A stretch of 64,000 nt of DNA. Source: Microbacterium sp. RU1D (GTDB lineage: Bacteria > Actinomycetota > Actinomycetes > Actinomycetales > Microbacteriaceae). Location of the stretch: positions 1,054,001-1,118,000 of the forward strand of contig NZ_FTPQ01000001.1 in assembly GCF_900156435.1 (NCBI RefSeq). The letters are read 5' to 3'. Both the position numbers and the translations under genes were made by a program. This document shows positions 45,660 to 53,664 of the stretch, piece after piece. The notes under the pieces were generated by a model. That model was given only the letters and a program-made list of their open reading frames with translations. It did no database searches and was not told where the DNA came from. The first letter of the stretch is position 1. Every line of letters begins with the position of its first letter.

Positions 45660-46469
45660 GTGAGCATGCCCTTTCGCCGTCGCGCCCGCGTGACCGCTTC
45701 GGCCCTCGCCCTCGCCGTCGTCATCACCGCCGCGCTGACCGGTTGCACCCAGGTCTCCGACCTGTTAAACGCGCTTCCCGGCCAGGTGGGCGGGGCCGCC
45801 GGCCAGTCCGTCGTGGTCGCCACCCCGGAACCGGCCGTATCGTCTTCGTCCAAGCCGTTCGACTCGCAGTTCACGTACGACGGGTCGGTCTCCCTCACCT
45901 CCGAGGTCGCCGACGGTCTCGAGGTGCGCCTGGACGTCTGGGCCGACAACCCCAAGCGCACGATGGAGTGGACCTCGACCAACGAGAAGCAGTTCGGCTT
46001 CGCCATCAACGTGGTCGACACGCGCGTCGACGAGAAGGCGGTGCTCACGCAGAAGCGCCGCGTGTACCTGTCATCCGTGTCGATCACCTCGCAGACGGCG
46101 CAGACGGGCGGCCAGGTCTCGAACCCCTTCCAGTTCAGCGCCGATCCCCGCACCCTCGTCCCGTCGGACACACTGCGCTCGGACCGCGGTCTGCTCCTGA
46201 ACAGCTTCCAGGGCGGTCTGCTGGTCCCCACGACCTCGATCCGGCAGCTGCCCAACGACACCTACGGCATCACGCTCGAATTCGCGCTGAACGTCGCGGT
46301 CGAGGGCACCGCGAACACCGATTCGTCGTTCTCGCAGCAGACGGTGTACCAGTACCTTCCGATCGCGATCTTCGCCGACCAGGGGCAGACCACGACCGCC
46401 GACACGACCGGAGCGACCTCGGGAACCGGTCGCGCGCCCGGGTGGGGGCAGACCACCGGCTCGAACTGA
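45660..46469 (+). CDS. Predicted lipoprotein
   Basis: 269 residues with a lipobox AALTGCT near residue 34, then a linker and a beta-rich domain of about 190 residues. Motifs such as LEVRLDVWADNPKRTMEW and QQTVYQYLPIAIFADQG do not match a family I know. GTG 45660 has AGGAG 6 bases upstream; ATG 45666 is less well spaced. It is divergent from the histidine kinase, and its protein may be part of the sensed envelope system. Confidence 0.75.
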   Translation: MSMPFRRRARVTASALALAVVITAALTGCTQVSDLLNALPGQVGGAAGQSVVVATPEPAVSSSSKPFDSQFTYDGSVSLTSEVADGLEVRLDVWADNPKRTMEWTSTNEKQFGFAINVVDTRVDEKAVLTQKRRVYLSSVSITSQTAQTGGQVSNPFQFSADPRTLVPSDTLRSDRGLLLNSFQGGLLVPTTSIRQLPNDTYGITLEFALNVAVEGTANTDSSFSQQTVYQYLPIAIFADQGQTTTADTTGATSGTGRAPGWGQTTGSN

Positions 46470-46496
46470 CGTCGGTCGGCCAGCGGTCGGCCGGTC

Positions 46497-47573
46497 TCAG
46501 TCGTCGGGCTGCTCCTGCCGGGGACGCTGACGGCGGCTCTCCATGAGGAGGGAGAGGTCGTCGACGTCGTCGATGAGGTGGTGCTCGAAGGACAGATCGG
46601 GGACGTCGTCGTAGCGGATCCCGGGCATGCGTCGGGCGAAGGCGCGGCGCACCCCGAGCTCGAGCTCGACCGTGTCGAGGGCGGCGGGTGCGACGGCGAA
46701 GACCGTGTCGCGTGCCGGCATCCCGCACGCGGCATCCTCGATGGCGTCCCCCAGGGCCGCCGTCACCGTGCGCAGCATCGTCTCCCCGCGCTCGGCGCTG
46801 TGAGCCGCTCGGATCAGATCGATCTCGGGCACGCGGACGAGAGTGGCGCGGACGAGCGAGGGGCCGGTCAGCATCCTCGCCGCTTCGCGGCGGAGGGAGC
46901 CGCGGTCGTGGGCGCGCGTACCGGGCGCCGGAGCGTCGTCGAGTTGGCGACCCAGGCGGACGACGGCGAAGGACACCAGGGCGATGGCCACGGCGCTGAC
47001 GGCGGCGGTCGTCTCGGGGGAGACGGGCCCGCGACCGGTGAGCGGTTCGATCCCGAAGAGGGCGAAGACCGCGAGCCGGAAGAGGTTGTAGGCGGCGTAC
47101 ACCCCCAGCGTCCCCGACAGCACGCGTGCCCCCGAGAGCGCACCGAGGGGATGCCGCGCCAATTCGAGCGCGCCGAGGGCTGCGAAGACGGCCAGGCCGG
47201 TGGTCTTCAGCAGCGTCGCGTCCTCGAGCGGGATGAGGAAGGTGAACCCCAGCATCAGCACCGCCCCGGCCGCGATGCTGACGGCGCCGATCGCGCGGCG
47301 GTTATTCAAGCGCCGTGCGCCCGCCCACATGAGGCCCACGGCGACGAGGTTCATGGCGTTGCCCACCGCCGCTGCCGTTTCGCCGCCGCCGGCAGCCTCG
47401 AGGACGTTCATCGCGCCGCAGAGCAGGGCCGCGATGGCTGCCACGCCGAAGTACCGAACCATGTCGGCGCGTTGGCCACCCCGGTCGTCATCGGGTCGAC
47501 CGTGCGTGAGGAACAGCATGGTCAGAGCCACGCCCGCCGCGGCGATGGATGCCAGCAGAGCGAGCAAGATCAC
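46497..47573 (-). CDS. Membrane protein with a degenerate GGDEF-like C-terminal domain (second copy)
   Basis: 358 residues with about seven membrane helices in the first 215 and a cytoplasmic domain of 140 residues. The layout, gene length and DEP-rich C-terminus match the protein at 42.7-43.8 kb, but the cyclase-like motifs are even weaker (FAVAPAALDTVELELGVR), so the GGDEF link is tentative. GTG 47573 is the start. It is convergent with a lipoprotein gene and divergent from the GT2 synthase. Confidence 0.6.
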   Translation of the reverse strand: MILLALLASIAAAGVALTMLFLTHGRPDDDRGGQRADMVRYFGVAAIAALLCGAMNVLEAAGGGETAAAVGNAMNLVAVGLMWAGARRLNNRRAIGAVSIAAGAVLMLGFTFLIPLEDATLLKTTGLAVFAALGALELARHPLGALSGARVLSGTLGVYAAYNLFRLAVFALFGIEPLTGRGPVSPETTAAVSAVAIALVSFAVVRLGRQLDDAPAPGTRAHDRGSLRREAARMLTGPSLVRATLVRVPEIDLIRAAHSAERGETMLRTVTAALGDAIEDAACGMPARDTVFAVAPAALDTVELELGVRRAFARRMPGIRYDDVPDLSFEHHLIDDVDDLSLLMESRRQRPRQEQPDD

Positions 47574-47678
47574 GAGGCGCGTCTCCTTCGGGGTGCCCCT
47601 CGAAAATCTTGAGGAAATCTTGCGGGGACGGTGTTCGTGTGCGGTGGTCGCCTTGCGGCGAACCTACCAGAGTGAGTC

Positions 47679-49196
47679 ATGGCCGATCCGCCGTTACACC
47701 GACAGGAAGACACCGCCGTGACTGATGCGCGAAGCTTCACCTCCACCGCCCGGGAAATCAACCTCCACCAGGGCGAGTTTGGGGCGTCGTCGACGACGGA
47801 GGAGCACGGGTTCGCGGACGACTTCGCCGCCGTGCTCGAGAACACCTCGGTGCACCGCTCGACGATCGGCTGCGTCATCCCCGCGTACAACGAGGAGGAG
47901 TCGATCGCCGACGTGATCGAGGCGCTGCTCGCCCAGACCCGCGTGCCCGACGTCATCCACGTCGTCGTCAACAACACCTCGGATGCGACCGTCAAGATCG
48001 CCTCCGAGTACAGCGGGCCCCACGAGTTGCACACCGAACTGGGGGAGCAGTTCACCGAGGTCTTCGTGCACGACATCGGCAAGAACCCCGACAAGAAGGT
48101 CGGCGCCCTCAACTACGGCTACTCGCTCGTCGAGGGCTACGACTACCTCCTCGGTGTCGACGGCGACACCATCGCCGACTCCAAGGCGGTGGAGTACCTC
48201 GAGACCGAGGCCGTGTCCGACTCCCGCATCGGCGGCATCTCGGCGATCTACACGATCGACGACAAGCCCATCAAGGGCATGATCGCCCGCTTCCTCACGG
48301 CCGGGCAGCGCACGCAGTTCGCCGCGTTCAACCTGCAGAACATGCTGCGCGGCCGCAACATGGCGGTGCTGGGCGGGCAGTTCTCGATCTTCTCCACGAA
48401 CGCCTTGCGCGACGCCATGAAGCAGAATCACCAGTCCACCCCCTGGGTCAAGGACTCCGAGGTGGAGGACTCGCTCCTCTCGCTGCAGATCAAGAGCGCC
48501 GGCTACCTCACCAAGATCAGCCCCTACGCCCGGGCCGACGTGGGCGGCATGACCACCCTCTCCGGCTACGACGCCCAGCAGGTGAAGTGGACCTACGGCG
48601 CGATCGAGCTCATGTGGCCCGGCCAGCGCGGCGACACCAAGGGTCAGCCGTTCCACCCCAACCTGCGTCTGCGCTGGTTCGAGAACTTCGGCATGCTGAC
48701 CAACCTCTTCGTGCGCGTCGCGTTCCTGACGCTGCTCGCGGGCTCGCTGTCGATCGGTGCGTTCGTGTTCTCGCCCCTGTGGTTGATCCCGCCGGTGATC
48801 GCCATGCTGTTGAACCTGCGCATCGCCCGCACGATGAAGAACTGCAACCGCAGCGACGTGCTGTTCGCGGTGCTGTTCTTCCCCGCCGAGCTGTTCATGT
48901 GGATCCGCATCAGCCACTTCGTGCGGTCATGGACCCGTTTCCTCTCGCGCAAGAAAGTCGACAACTGGGCCATGCAGGCCAAGGCCGAGCGTGGTGGGGG
49001 GCTGGGGCACTGGACGCCGATGGTGGTCCTGGTCGCCGTGGCGATCGCCCTCGCCGTCATCTGGGTCATGGTCGGACCGATGGTGCAGTCCTCGATCCTG
49101 TGGATCGGGTGGCCCATCGTCGGCGTGGTCACCGTCCTGCAGACCCTCCTCATGTTCTCCAAGCTCGTCCGTCGCCAGCACGGCTTCAAGGTCTGA
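47679..49196 (+). CDS. Processive family 2 glycosyltransferase (polysaccharide synthase)
   Basis: 505 residues. The GT-A domain has VIPAYNEEESIADVI, the metal site VDGDTI (Asp161 and Asp163), VEDSLLSLQ as acceptor-site Asp, and QQVKW in the place of the QxxRW product-binding motif of processive synthases. Three or four C-terminal membrane helices would form the export channel. Relatives make cellulose, hyaluronan or beta-glucans. ATG 47679 is chosen; GTG 47718 is possible. A GH6 glucanase gene two genes away supports a beta-1,4-glucan product. Confidence 0.88.
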   Translation: MADPPLHRQEDTAVTDARSFTSTAREINLHQGEFGASSTTEEHGFADDFAAVLENTSVHRSTIGCVIPAYNEEESIADVIEALLAQTRVPDVIHVVVNNTSDATVKIASEYSGPHELHTELGEQFTEVFVHDIGKNPDKKVGALNYGYSLVEGYDYLLGVDGDTIADSKAVEYLETEAVSDSRIGGISAIYTIDDKPIKGMIARFLTAGQRTQFAAFNLQNMLRGRNMAVLGGQFSIFSTNALRDAMKQNHQSTPWVKDSEVEDSLLSLQIKSAGYLTKISPYARADVGGMTTLSGYDAQQVKWTYGAIELMWPGQRGDTKGQPFHPNLRLRWFENFGMLTNLFVRVAFLTLLAGSLSIGAFVFSPLWLIPPVIAMLLNLRIARTMKNCNRSDVLFAVLFFPAELFMWIRISHFVRSWTRFLSRKKVDNWAMQAKAERGGGLGHWTPMVVLVAVAIALAVIWVMVGPMVQSSILWIGWPIVGVVTVLQTLLMFSKLVRRQHGFKV

Positions 49197-49235
49197 CGGA
49201 CACACGATCTGATCGCGCCCGAACGCATCAGAAAC

Positions 49236-49273
49236 ACGGATGCCTCGGCCCTGGGGAGGGTCGAGGCATCCGT
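49236..49273. terminator. Bidirectional 17-bp hairpin between convergent genes
   Basis: ACGGATGCCTCG (49236-49247) pairs with CGAGGCATCCGT (49262-49273), and the stem continues with GCCCT/AGGGT to a GGGG tetraloop. It ends transcripts of both the GT2 synthase and the convergent response regulator. Confidence 0.88.
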
Positions 49274-49287
49274 TATTCGTGCGGGGA

Positions 49288-50241
49288 TCAGGGAGCGGCC
49301 AGCAGCTCCGAGGTCAGTCGGTAGCCGACACCGCGCACGGTCTCGATGTAGCGCGGGTTGGCCGGATTGTCGCCGAGCTTGCGACGCAGGTTCGTCATGT
49401 GCGCCTCGATCGCCCGCTTGTCGGCCTCGCCGACGAAGTAGCTCGTGACGTAAGACTCCCCGCGCAGGACGAGCGTGAGGTCGGCCTTGCTGCGCACGCG
49501 CCGCTTGGACTCCATGAGCGTCGCCAGCAGATCGAATTCGGTACGAGTGAGATCCAGCTCCTCGCCGCCGACGCGCACGAGGCGGCTGTCGGGGTCGAGT
49601 TGGAGGTCGCGGTGGGCCACCCAGGACCCTCCCGCGGGGGTGAGGTCGCCGGCGGTGGCGCGTGGCACCAGCTCCGTGCTCGGTGCCGGGGCGGAGGGCG
49701 CCTCGGCGCGGGACTCCGGTCCCTGAGAAGACGGAACGATGACCGCTGCGCTCTGCGCGGGGGCGGTGGCCGGGGAAGCTGCCGCTTCGGGGCGGCTGTT
49801 CGGGAACGAGGGGCCGACGCTGTCCTGCCGGGGTGCCGCGGGCCCGTTGCTCTCGCCGGCCCGGGGGCGTCGGAGGAGCGCCTCGATGCGCGCACGCAGC
49901 TCACGCGGGCGGAACGGCTTGACCACGTACTCGTCGGCGCCGGCACCGAGACCGAGCACCACGTCGGCCTCTTCCTCCAGGCCGGTGAGCATGATGATGT
50001 ACGTGTCGCTCTGCTGACGGATGCGGCGGGCCGCCTCGAATCCGTCGATGCCGGGCATGTTCACGTCGAGCGTGGTGATCAGCGGCTGATAGGCGATGAC
50101 CGCCCGGACTCCATCGATGCCGTTGCCGACCGAGACCGTCGAGAACCCAGCGGACTCGAGCACCTCGACGAGCAGGTGACGGATGTCGGGATCGTCTTCG
50201 ACGATGACCGCGGTCTTCAGCAACTCGGAGCTGTCGCTCAT
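49288..50241 (-). CDS. OmpR/PhoB-family response regulator with a long linker
   Basis: 317 residues. The receiver domain (1-125) has VIVEDDPDIRHLL, the phospho-acceptor Asp59 in TLDVNMPG, and VVKPFRPREL with the conserved Lys. A linker of about 75 Ala/Pro/Ser-rich residues follows. The winged-helix domain (about 215-310) has LDLTRTEFDLLATLMESKRR and RYIETVRGVGYRL. The usual linker is only 10-20 residues. ATG 50241 gives the standard N-terminus. No kinase is adjacent; the histidine kinase at 43.8-45.5 kb is a possible partner. Confidence 0.93.
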   Translation of the reverse strand: MSDSSELLKTAVIVEDDPDIRHLLVEVLESAGFSTVSVGNGIDGVRAVIAYQPLITTLDVNMPGIDGFEAARRIRQQSDTYIIMLTGLEEEADVVLGLGAGADEYVVKPFRPRELRARIEALLRRPRAGESNGPAAPRQDSVGPSFPNSRPEAAASPATAPAQSAAVIVPSSQGPESRAEAPSAPAPSTELVPRATAGDLTPAGGSWVAHRDLQLDPDSRLVRVGGEELDLTRTEFDLLATLMESKRRVRSKADLTLVLRGESYVTSYFVGEADKRAIEAHMTNLRRKLGDNPANPRYIETVRGVGYRLTSELLAAP

Positions 50242-50391
50242 TTCACCCACTCTTCCGGCTTCGCACGAGGTCGTGCCCGCGTTCTCCCCCGAGACACGGC
50301 GTCGCGTCGCACAGCGACGTGCGCAATCTTGACACACTTCGCGCCGATGAGGCCCCCGGGGTCCCGTGCGCCGTGGATCTGTGATCCGCGG

Positions 50392-51426
50392 TCAGCGCTG
50401 TTCGCGGGTCAGCTCGACCGCGGCGGAGGGCCACCAGGTGCCGGCGGAGGGTCCGCCGTTGCATTCGCCGTCGCTCTCGCCGGGCGGCTTGATCCAGAGG
50501 TTGGTGTCGACGACGCCGTCGCCGAACGAGCCGCCGGGACTGCCCACGAGGCGGTCCGACGGGTTGCACCACTCGGAGCCGGCGGGGCCGGCGCCGTTGC
50601 GGGAGGTGTCGATCACGGCGTGCGTTCCGCCCAGTTCGTCGGAGAGCGCGTGCGCGTACGCGAACTCGGCGGCCGTGTCCTGGTAGTTGGAGACGTTCAG
50701 CGCGACGCCGCGCACGTCCGACAGGAGGCCCGTGGCGCGGATCAGGTCCGCCATCTCCTGCACCGGATGCCAGGACGAGTGCCCGCCGTCGATGTAGATC
50801 CACGTGTTGGTCCCGCGGATGTTGTCGACGGCCTCCTTGAGGTAGCCGGCGCGGTCGGAGGGCGTGCCGCAGGTGGACGACAGCGCGATGCTGTCGGGCT
50901 CGAGCACGACGATCTTCTGGATGTCGGAGGCGTTGCCGAGGGCGTCGCCGATCCGCTCGGTCCACGCGCGGTACGACTCCGGGTCGAGGCCGCCGGCCGA
51001 GTGGTTCCCGCAGTCGCGGTCGGGGAGGCCGTAGACCGCGACGGACAGGGCGGCATCCTGGTCGCGGGCCTCGGCGGCGAGGTGGGCCACGCGGTCCCAC
51101 ACCTCGTCGATGGGGTCGATCTCCGGCGTGAGCCAGTAGGTGGTGGGCTGGGAGGCGAGCCACTGGGCTGCGGCCTGCTCGTCGGTGTCGCCGTCGGTGG
51201 CGCGTGCCGCCTGTGCGGCCTTCGATTCGTCGGGCACGACGATGCGGGTGTCGACGGCGGGCGGGCGGGCGGCGAGGGTCTGGAAGAGAGTGCTCACGAG
51301 GTTGCCGACCACAGCGATCACGGCGATGACGGCGACCGCCGCCAGCACGGCGAGCGCCACCAGCAGGGCGCGGGGGATCCGACGCCGGGTGCGGCGAGGA
51401 CGCGGGAGTCGGGGCACGCTGAGCAC
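50392..51426 (-). CDS. Membrane-anchored GH6-family glucanase
   Basis: 344 residues with one membrane helix at about 20-45. GH6 hallmarks are SVAVYGLPDRDCGNHSAGG, VVLEPDSIALSSTC, NVSNYQDT, HAVIDTSRNGAGP and LWIKPPGESDGEC. GH6 enzymes cleave beta-1,4-glucan with inversion. No cellulose-binding module is present, which fits a synthesis-linked trimming enzyme. GTG 51426 and GTG 51417 are possible starts; a TAGAGT box on this strand lies directly before the first. Confidence 0.92.
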   Translation of the reverse strand: MLSVPRLPRPRRTRRRIPRALLVALAVLAAVAVIAVIAVVGNLVSTLFQTLAARPPAVDTRIVVPDESKAAQAARATDGDTDEQAAAQWLASQPTTYWLTPEIDPIDEVWDRVAHLAAEARDQDAALSVAVYGLPDRDCGNHSAGGLDPESYRAWTERIGDALGNASDIQKIVVLEPDSIALSSTCGTPSDRAGYLKEAVDNIRGTNTWIYIDGGHSSWHPVQEMADLIRATGLLSDVRGVALNVSNYQDTAAEFAYAHALSDELGGTHAVIDTSRNGAGPAGSEWCNPSDRLVGSPGGSFGDGVVDTNLWIKPPGESDGECNGGPSAGTWWPSAAVELTREQR

Positions 51427-51493
51427 TCTAGTTGAGGTGCGAAAGAAGCTGCGGGCCAGTAGTTAATCGAGTGCGGCGTTGTAGTCTGTCTCC

Positions 51494-51808
51494 GTGGGAA
51501 AACTGGTTTACAACACCCTCGGCCACTCGTTCGACATCGAGGACCGCACCCTCTCCCACCTGCGCATGGTGTTCATGAACAAGCTGCGTCGCGGCGAGCC
51601 CTTCATGTTCCACTTCCCGCTCGGCGACGGAAGCGGCACGCGGAGCCTGTGGATCTCGCCGTCCATCCCGTTGGTCTTCCACTTCTACGGCAGTCGCGCG
51701 CCGCAGCTGAATCGGCGATGGATCGACGACCTCATGAACGAGGCGAGCTCGCCCGGGGGGCTGAGCATCACGAACGAGCCGGACCCCGAGGTGGTCGCCG
51801 CTCCCTGA
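51494..51808 (+). CDS. Small Microbacteriaceae-type protein (DUF7882-like)
   Basis: 104 residues: GKLVYNTLGHSFDIEDRTL, KLRRGEPFMFHFPLGDG and SLWISPSIPLVFHFYGSRAP. I believe this is the small family often filed as DUF7882 and sometimes mislabelled ATP-dependent DNA ligase; no ligase motif is present. A paralogue lies at 52454. TAGTCT (51482-51487) ends 6 bases before GTG 51494, so the mRNA is probably leaderless. Function unknown. Confidence 0.75.
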   Translation: MGKLVYNTLGHSFDIEDRTLSHLRMVFMNKLRRGEPFMFHFPLGDGSGTRSLWISPSIPLVFHFYGSRAPQLNRRWIDDLMNEASSPGGLSITNEPDPEVVAAP

Positions 51809-51813
51809 GGGTC

Positions 51814-52269
51814 TCAGCGGCATTCCGCATCCACGACTTCGCGGACCCGGTCGAGGAAGGTCGCGAGCTGACCGGCCGTGTCGGTGGGCAGGTGGAGGGC
51901 GAATTCGCGGATGCGCGCCGTGACGGGGTCGATGGCGTCGGGATCGGTGTCGCGATCGAAGGGGACCACGAACTTGCTGCGCCGGTCGGCCGGATTCGCC
52001 ACGAATGCGATGAGCCCGCCGGCGTGCAGGCGGTCGAGCATGCCCGTGACGGATGCCGTGGAGATGGCGAGCGACTGGGCGATCTCGGTGGGAGTGACCG
52101 TGGCGCCGGCGTCGGCCCGTTCGAGGATGAGCCGCATCGCGGCCCGGGCGTTCTCGCTCGGACCGCACTCGGACTGCCGCCGTCGGGCCAAGCGCGCCTC
52201 GGCGAGACGCAGACGTTCGACCGCCCGTGCGGCGGTCGTGGCGGGGTCGTTCTCGGTCTCGATCGTCAT
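51814..52269 (-). CDS. MarR-family transcriptional regulator
   Basis: 151 residues with a winged helix: TPTEIAQSLAISTASVTGMLDRLHAGGLI (recognition region), then the wing NPADRRSKFVVPF. MarR proteins usually repress nearby genes and respond to small ligands. It lies between two paralogous small genes, in convergent orientation to the first and divergent from the second, so it may control one or both. GGAGGAG precedes ATG 52269, and a TAGACT box on this strand lies about 38 bases upstream. Confidence 0.88.
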   Translation of the reverse strand: MTIETENDPATTAARAVERLRLAEARLARRRQSECGPSENARAAMRLILERADAGATVTPTEIAQSLAISTASVTGMLDRLHAGGLIAFVANPADRRSKFVVPFDRDTDPDAIDPVTARIREFALHLPTDTAGQLATFLDRVREVVDAECR

Positions 52270-52391
52270 GCGTCTCCTCCGGGTCGGGCCCCCGTCGCGC
52301 CAGTCTAGTTCGGTCTTCGAGATTCCAGAGAGCCGAGCTAATTCCTGCCGCGGCCCTCGCGTTGTCTCCCCTGAGTTCTTGGCGAATTCAC

Positions 52392-52420
52392 TTGGCGATA
52401 GTTAGGCAATTTAGTAAAAT
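52392..52420 (+). promoter_or_regulatory. Probable promoter of the second DUF7882-like gene
   Basis: TTGGCG (52392-52397) and TAAAAT (52415-52420) are 17 bases apart; the -10 matches 5 of 6 positions. The surrounding 30 bases are unusually A+T-rich for this DNA. AAGGAGG before ATG 52454 completes a strong expression signal. Confidence 0.75.
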
Positions 52421-52453
52421 CGGGCCAGATGGCATCCTCGGAAGGAGGAGCTG

Positions 52454-52783
52454 ATGGGCTCGCTGTTCTACGGTTCTTCGGAGCGCGCGATCGAGATCCC
52501 GGACCGGATCCTGGCGCACGTGAAAGTCGTCATCGCCACCAAACTCCGCCGCGGTGAGAGCTTCACGATGTCGTGGCGGCATCCGTCGGGTGAGTCAGCC
52601 GGCCGGAGCACGATCTGGATCCAGCCGTCGATCCCGCTGCGGTTCGTGTTCGGTTCCGTCGAGCCCGAGATGCTCGACCCCGCTCTGCTGCAGACGTACG
52701 CGAACTCCTCGAACTCCTCGAGCGGCCTGACGGTCGATCTCGAGACGCACGACGTGATCGCGGCACCGGTCGACGCGTCCTGA
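52454..52783 (+). CDS. Small Microbacteriaceae-type protein (DUF7882-like, second copy)
   Basis: 109 residues: GSLFYGSSERAIEIPDRILA, KLRRGESFTMSWRHPSGE and TIWIQPSIPLRFVFGSVEPEM. It aligns along its whole length with the product of the gene at 51494 (KLRRGE-F, S-W-SPSIPL-F). Strong ribosome-binding site AAGGAGG. It is divergent from the MarR gene. Function unknown. Confidence 0.75.
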   Translation: MGSLFYGSSERAIEIPDRILAHVKVVIATKLRRGESFTMSWRHPSGESAGRSTIWIQPSIPLRFVFGSVEPEMLDPALLQTYANSSNSSSGLTVDLETHDVIAAPVDAS

Positions 52784-52814
52784 CCGACCCGCGGGGGAAG
52801 AACTGCGCCGGGCG

Positions 52815-53108
52815 TCAGGCCCGGCCGGACGCGTGCCGGTGCGCAATGGACGACATCCACTGCATGCCCGGGCACGGGGGAGTGTTTCGCCCGCGCATCC
52901 GCTCCCACGCCTCGACGTAGATGCCCTCCAGCAGGAGGTCGGCTTTCGCTGCCACACCGGTGAGGGAGAGCAGGATGGCGTAGATGCGCGGAGCCGTCGC
53001 GTCGTAGAAGGCCACGAACGCATCGCAGTCGCCGGAGGCCGCGCGCACGAGCAACTCGTCTAGATCCTCTTGGCGAGTCGCGGGGGATTCGGCATCTGTC
53101 ATCGTCAC
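52815..53108 (-). CDS. Sigma-70 region-2-only protein (truncated ECF-like sigma factor)
   Basis: 97 residues. DELLVRAASGDCDAFVAFYDATAPRIYAILLSLTG and LLEGIYVEAWERM match region 2 of ECF sigma factors, and the end, GMQWMSSIAHRHASGRA, matches region 2.4. The protein then stops, so region 4, which binds the -35 element, is missing. The downstream DNA is filled by the neighbouring gene, so no simple frameshift restores it. A perfect AGGAGG precedes GTG 53108, which argues that it is expressed. It might be an anti-sigma decoy, a remnant or a partial sigma. Confidence 0.65.
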   Translation of the reverse strand: MTMTDAESPATRQEDLDELLVRAASGDCDAFVAFYDATAPRIYAILLSLTGVAAKADLLLEGIYVEAWERMRGRNTPPCPGMQWMSSIAHRHASGRA

Positions 53109-53279
53109 GGGGCACCTCCTTCGGGGACGTCCTCACAGTCAAGCGCGATGGGTCGTCGGCGGCCGGGGGTTGCGCGATGCGGACGGGTGCCGTAGCACTC
53201 GCTTGGGCGCGATCGGGAGGGTTCCCCGAGGATCGTCAAGCCCGCCCGGGCGTGATGACACGCCCCTTAGCGTGCTCGT

Positions 53280-53657
53280 ATGAAAACAGTCGTGCGCTGG
53301 GCTTTGGCCCTGGCGATGATGTTCGCCGGAATCTCCCACCTCACCTTCGCGCGACGGGACTTCCAGGGGCAGGTGCCCGACGCGCTCGTCGAACGGGGAC
53401 CGCTCGATCGCGACGCGGTGGTCGTGGCATCCGGGGTGGTGGAGGCGGCGTTCGGACTCGCCCTCCTCGCCTTGCCCCGGGACCGTCGGCGCATCGGCGC
53501 CGCGCTGGCCGCCTTCTTCGTCGCGATCTTCCCCGGCAACATCGATCAATGGCGCAAGGGCCGTTCGGCGTTCGGACTCGACACGGACCGGAAGCGGTTC
53601 GGGCGGCTCTTCTTCCAGCCGGCTCTGGTGGCGGCGGCGTGGTGGTCGACCCGGTGA
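53280..53657 (+). CDS. DoxX-like small membrane protein
   Basis: 125 residues with four hydrophobic segments. VRWALALAMMFAGISHLTFAR and VVEAAFGLALLALPRDRRRIGAALAAFFVAIFPGNI resemble the DoxX/DoxD-like family. The role is unclear. TAGCGT (53268-53273) ends 6 bases before the ATG and there is no ribosome-binding site, so the mRNA is probably leaderless. Confidence 0.75.
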   Translation: MKTVVRWALALAMMFAGISHLTFARRDFQGQVPDALVERGPLDRDAVVVASGVVEAAFGLALLALPRDRRRIGAALAAFFVAIFPGNIDQWRKGRSAFGLDTDRKRFGRLFFQPALVAAAWWSTR

Positions 53658-53664
53658 GGCGTCC

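Noticed and set aside
46470..46496. GGTCGGCC repeated after the lipoprotein gene as a possible terminator
   Set aside because: The copies are direct rather than inverted repeats, and no stable stem could be drawn between the convergent stops.
51494..52783. Label ATP-dependent DNA ligase for the two small paralogues
   Set aside because: Proteins of 104 and 109 residues lack the ligase lysine motif and nucleotidyl-transferase fold, so the label is unsupported.
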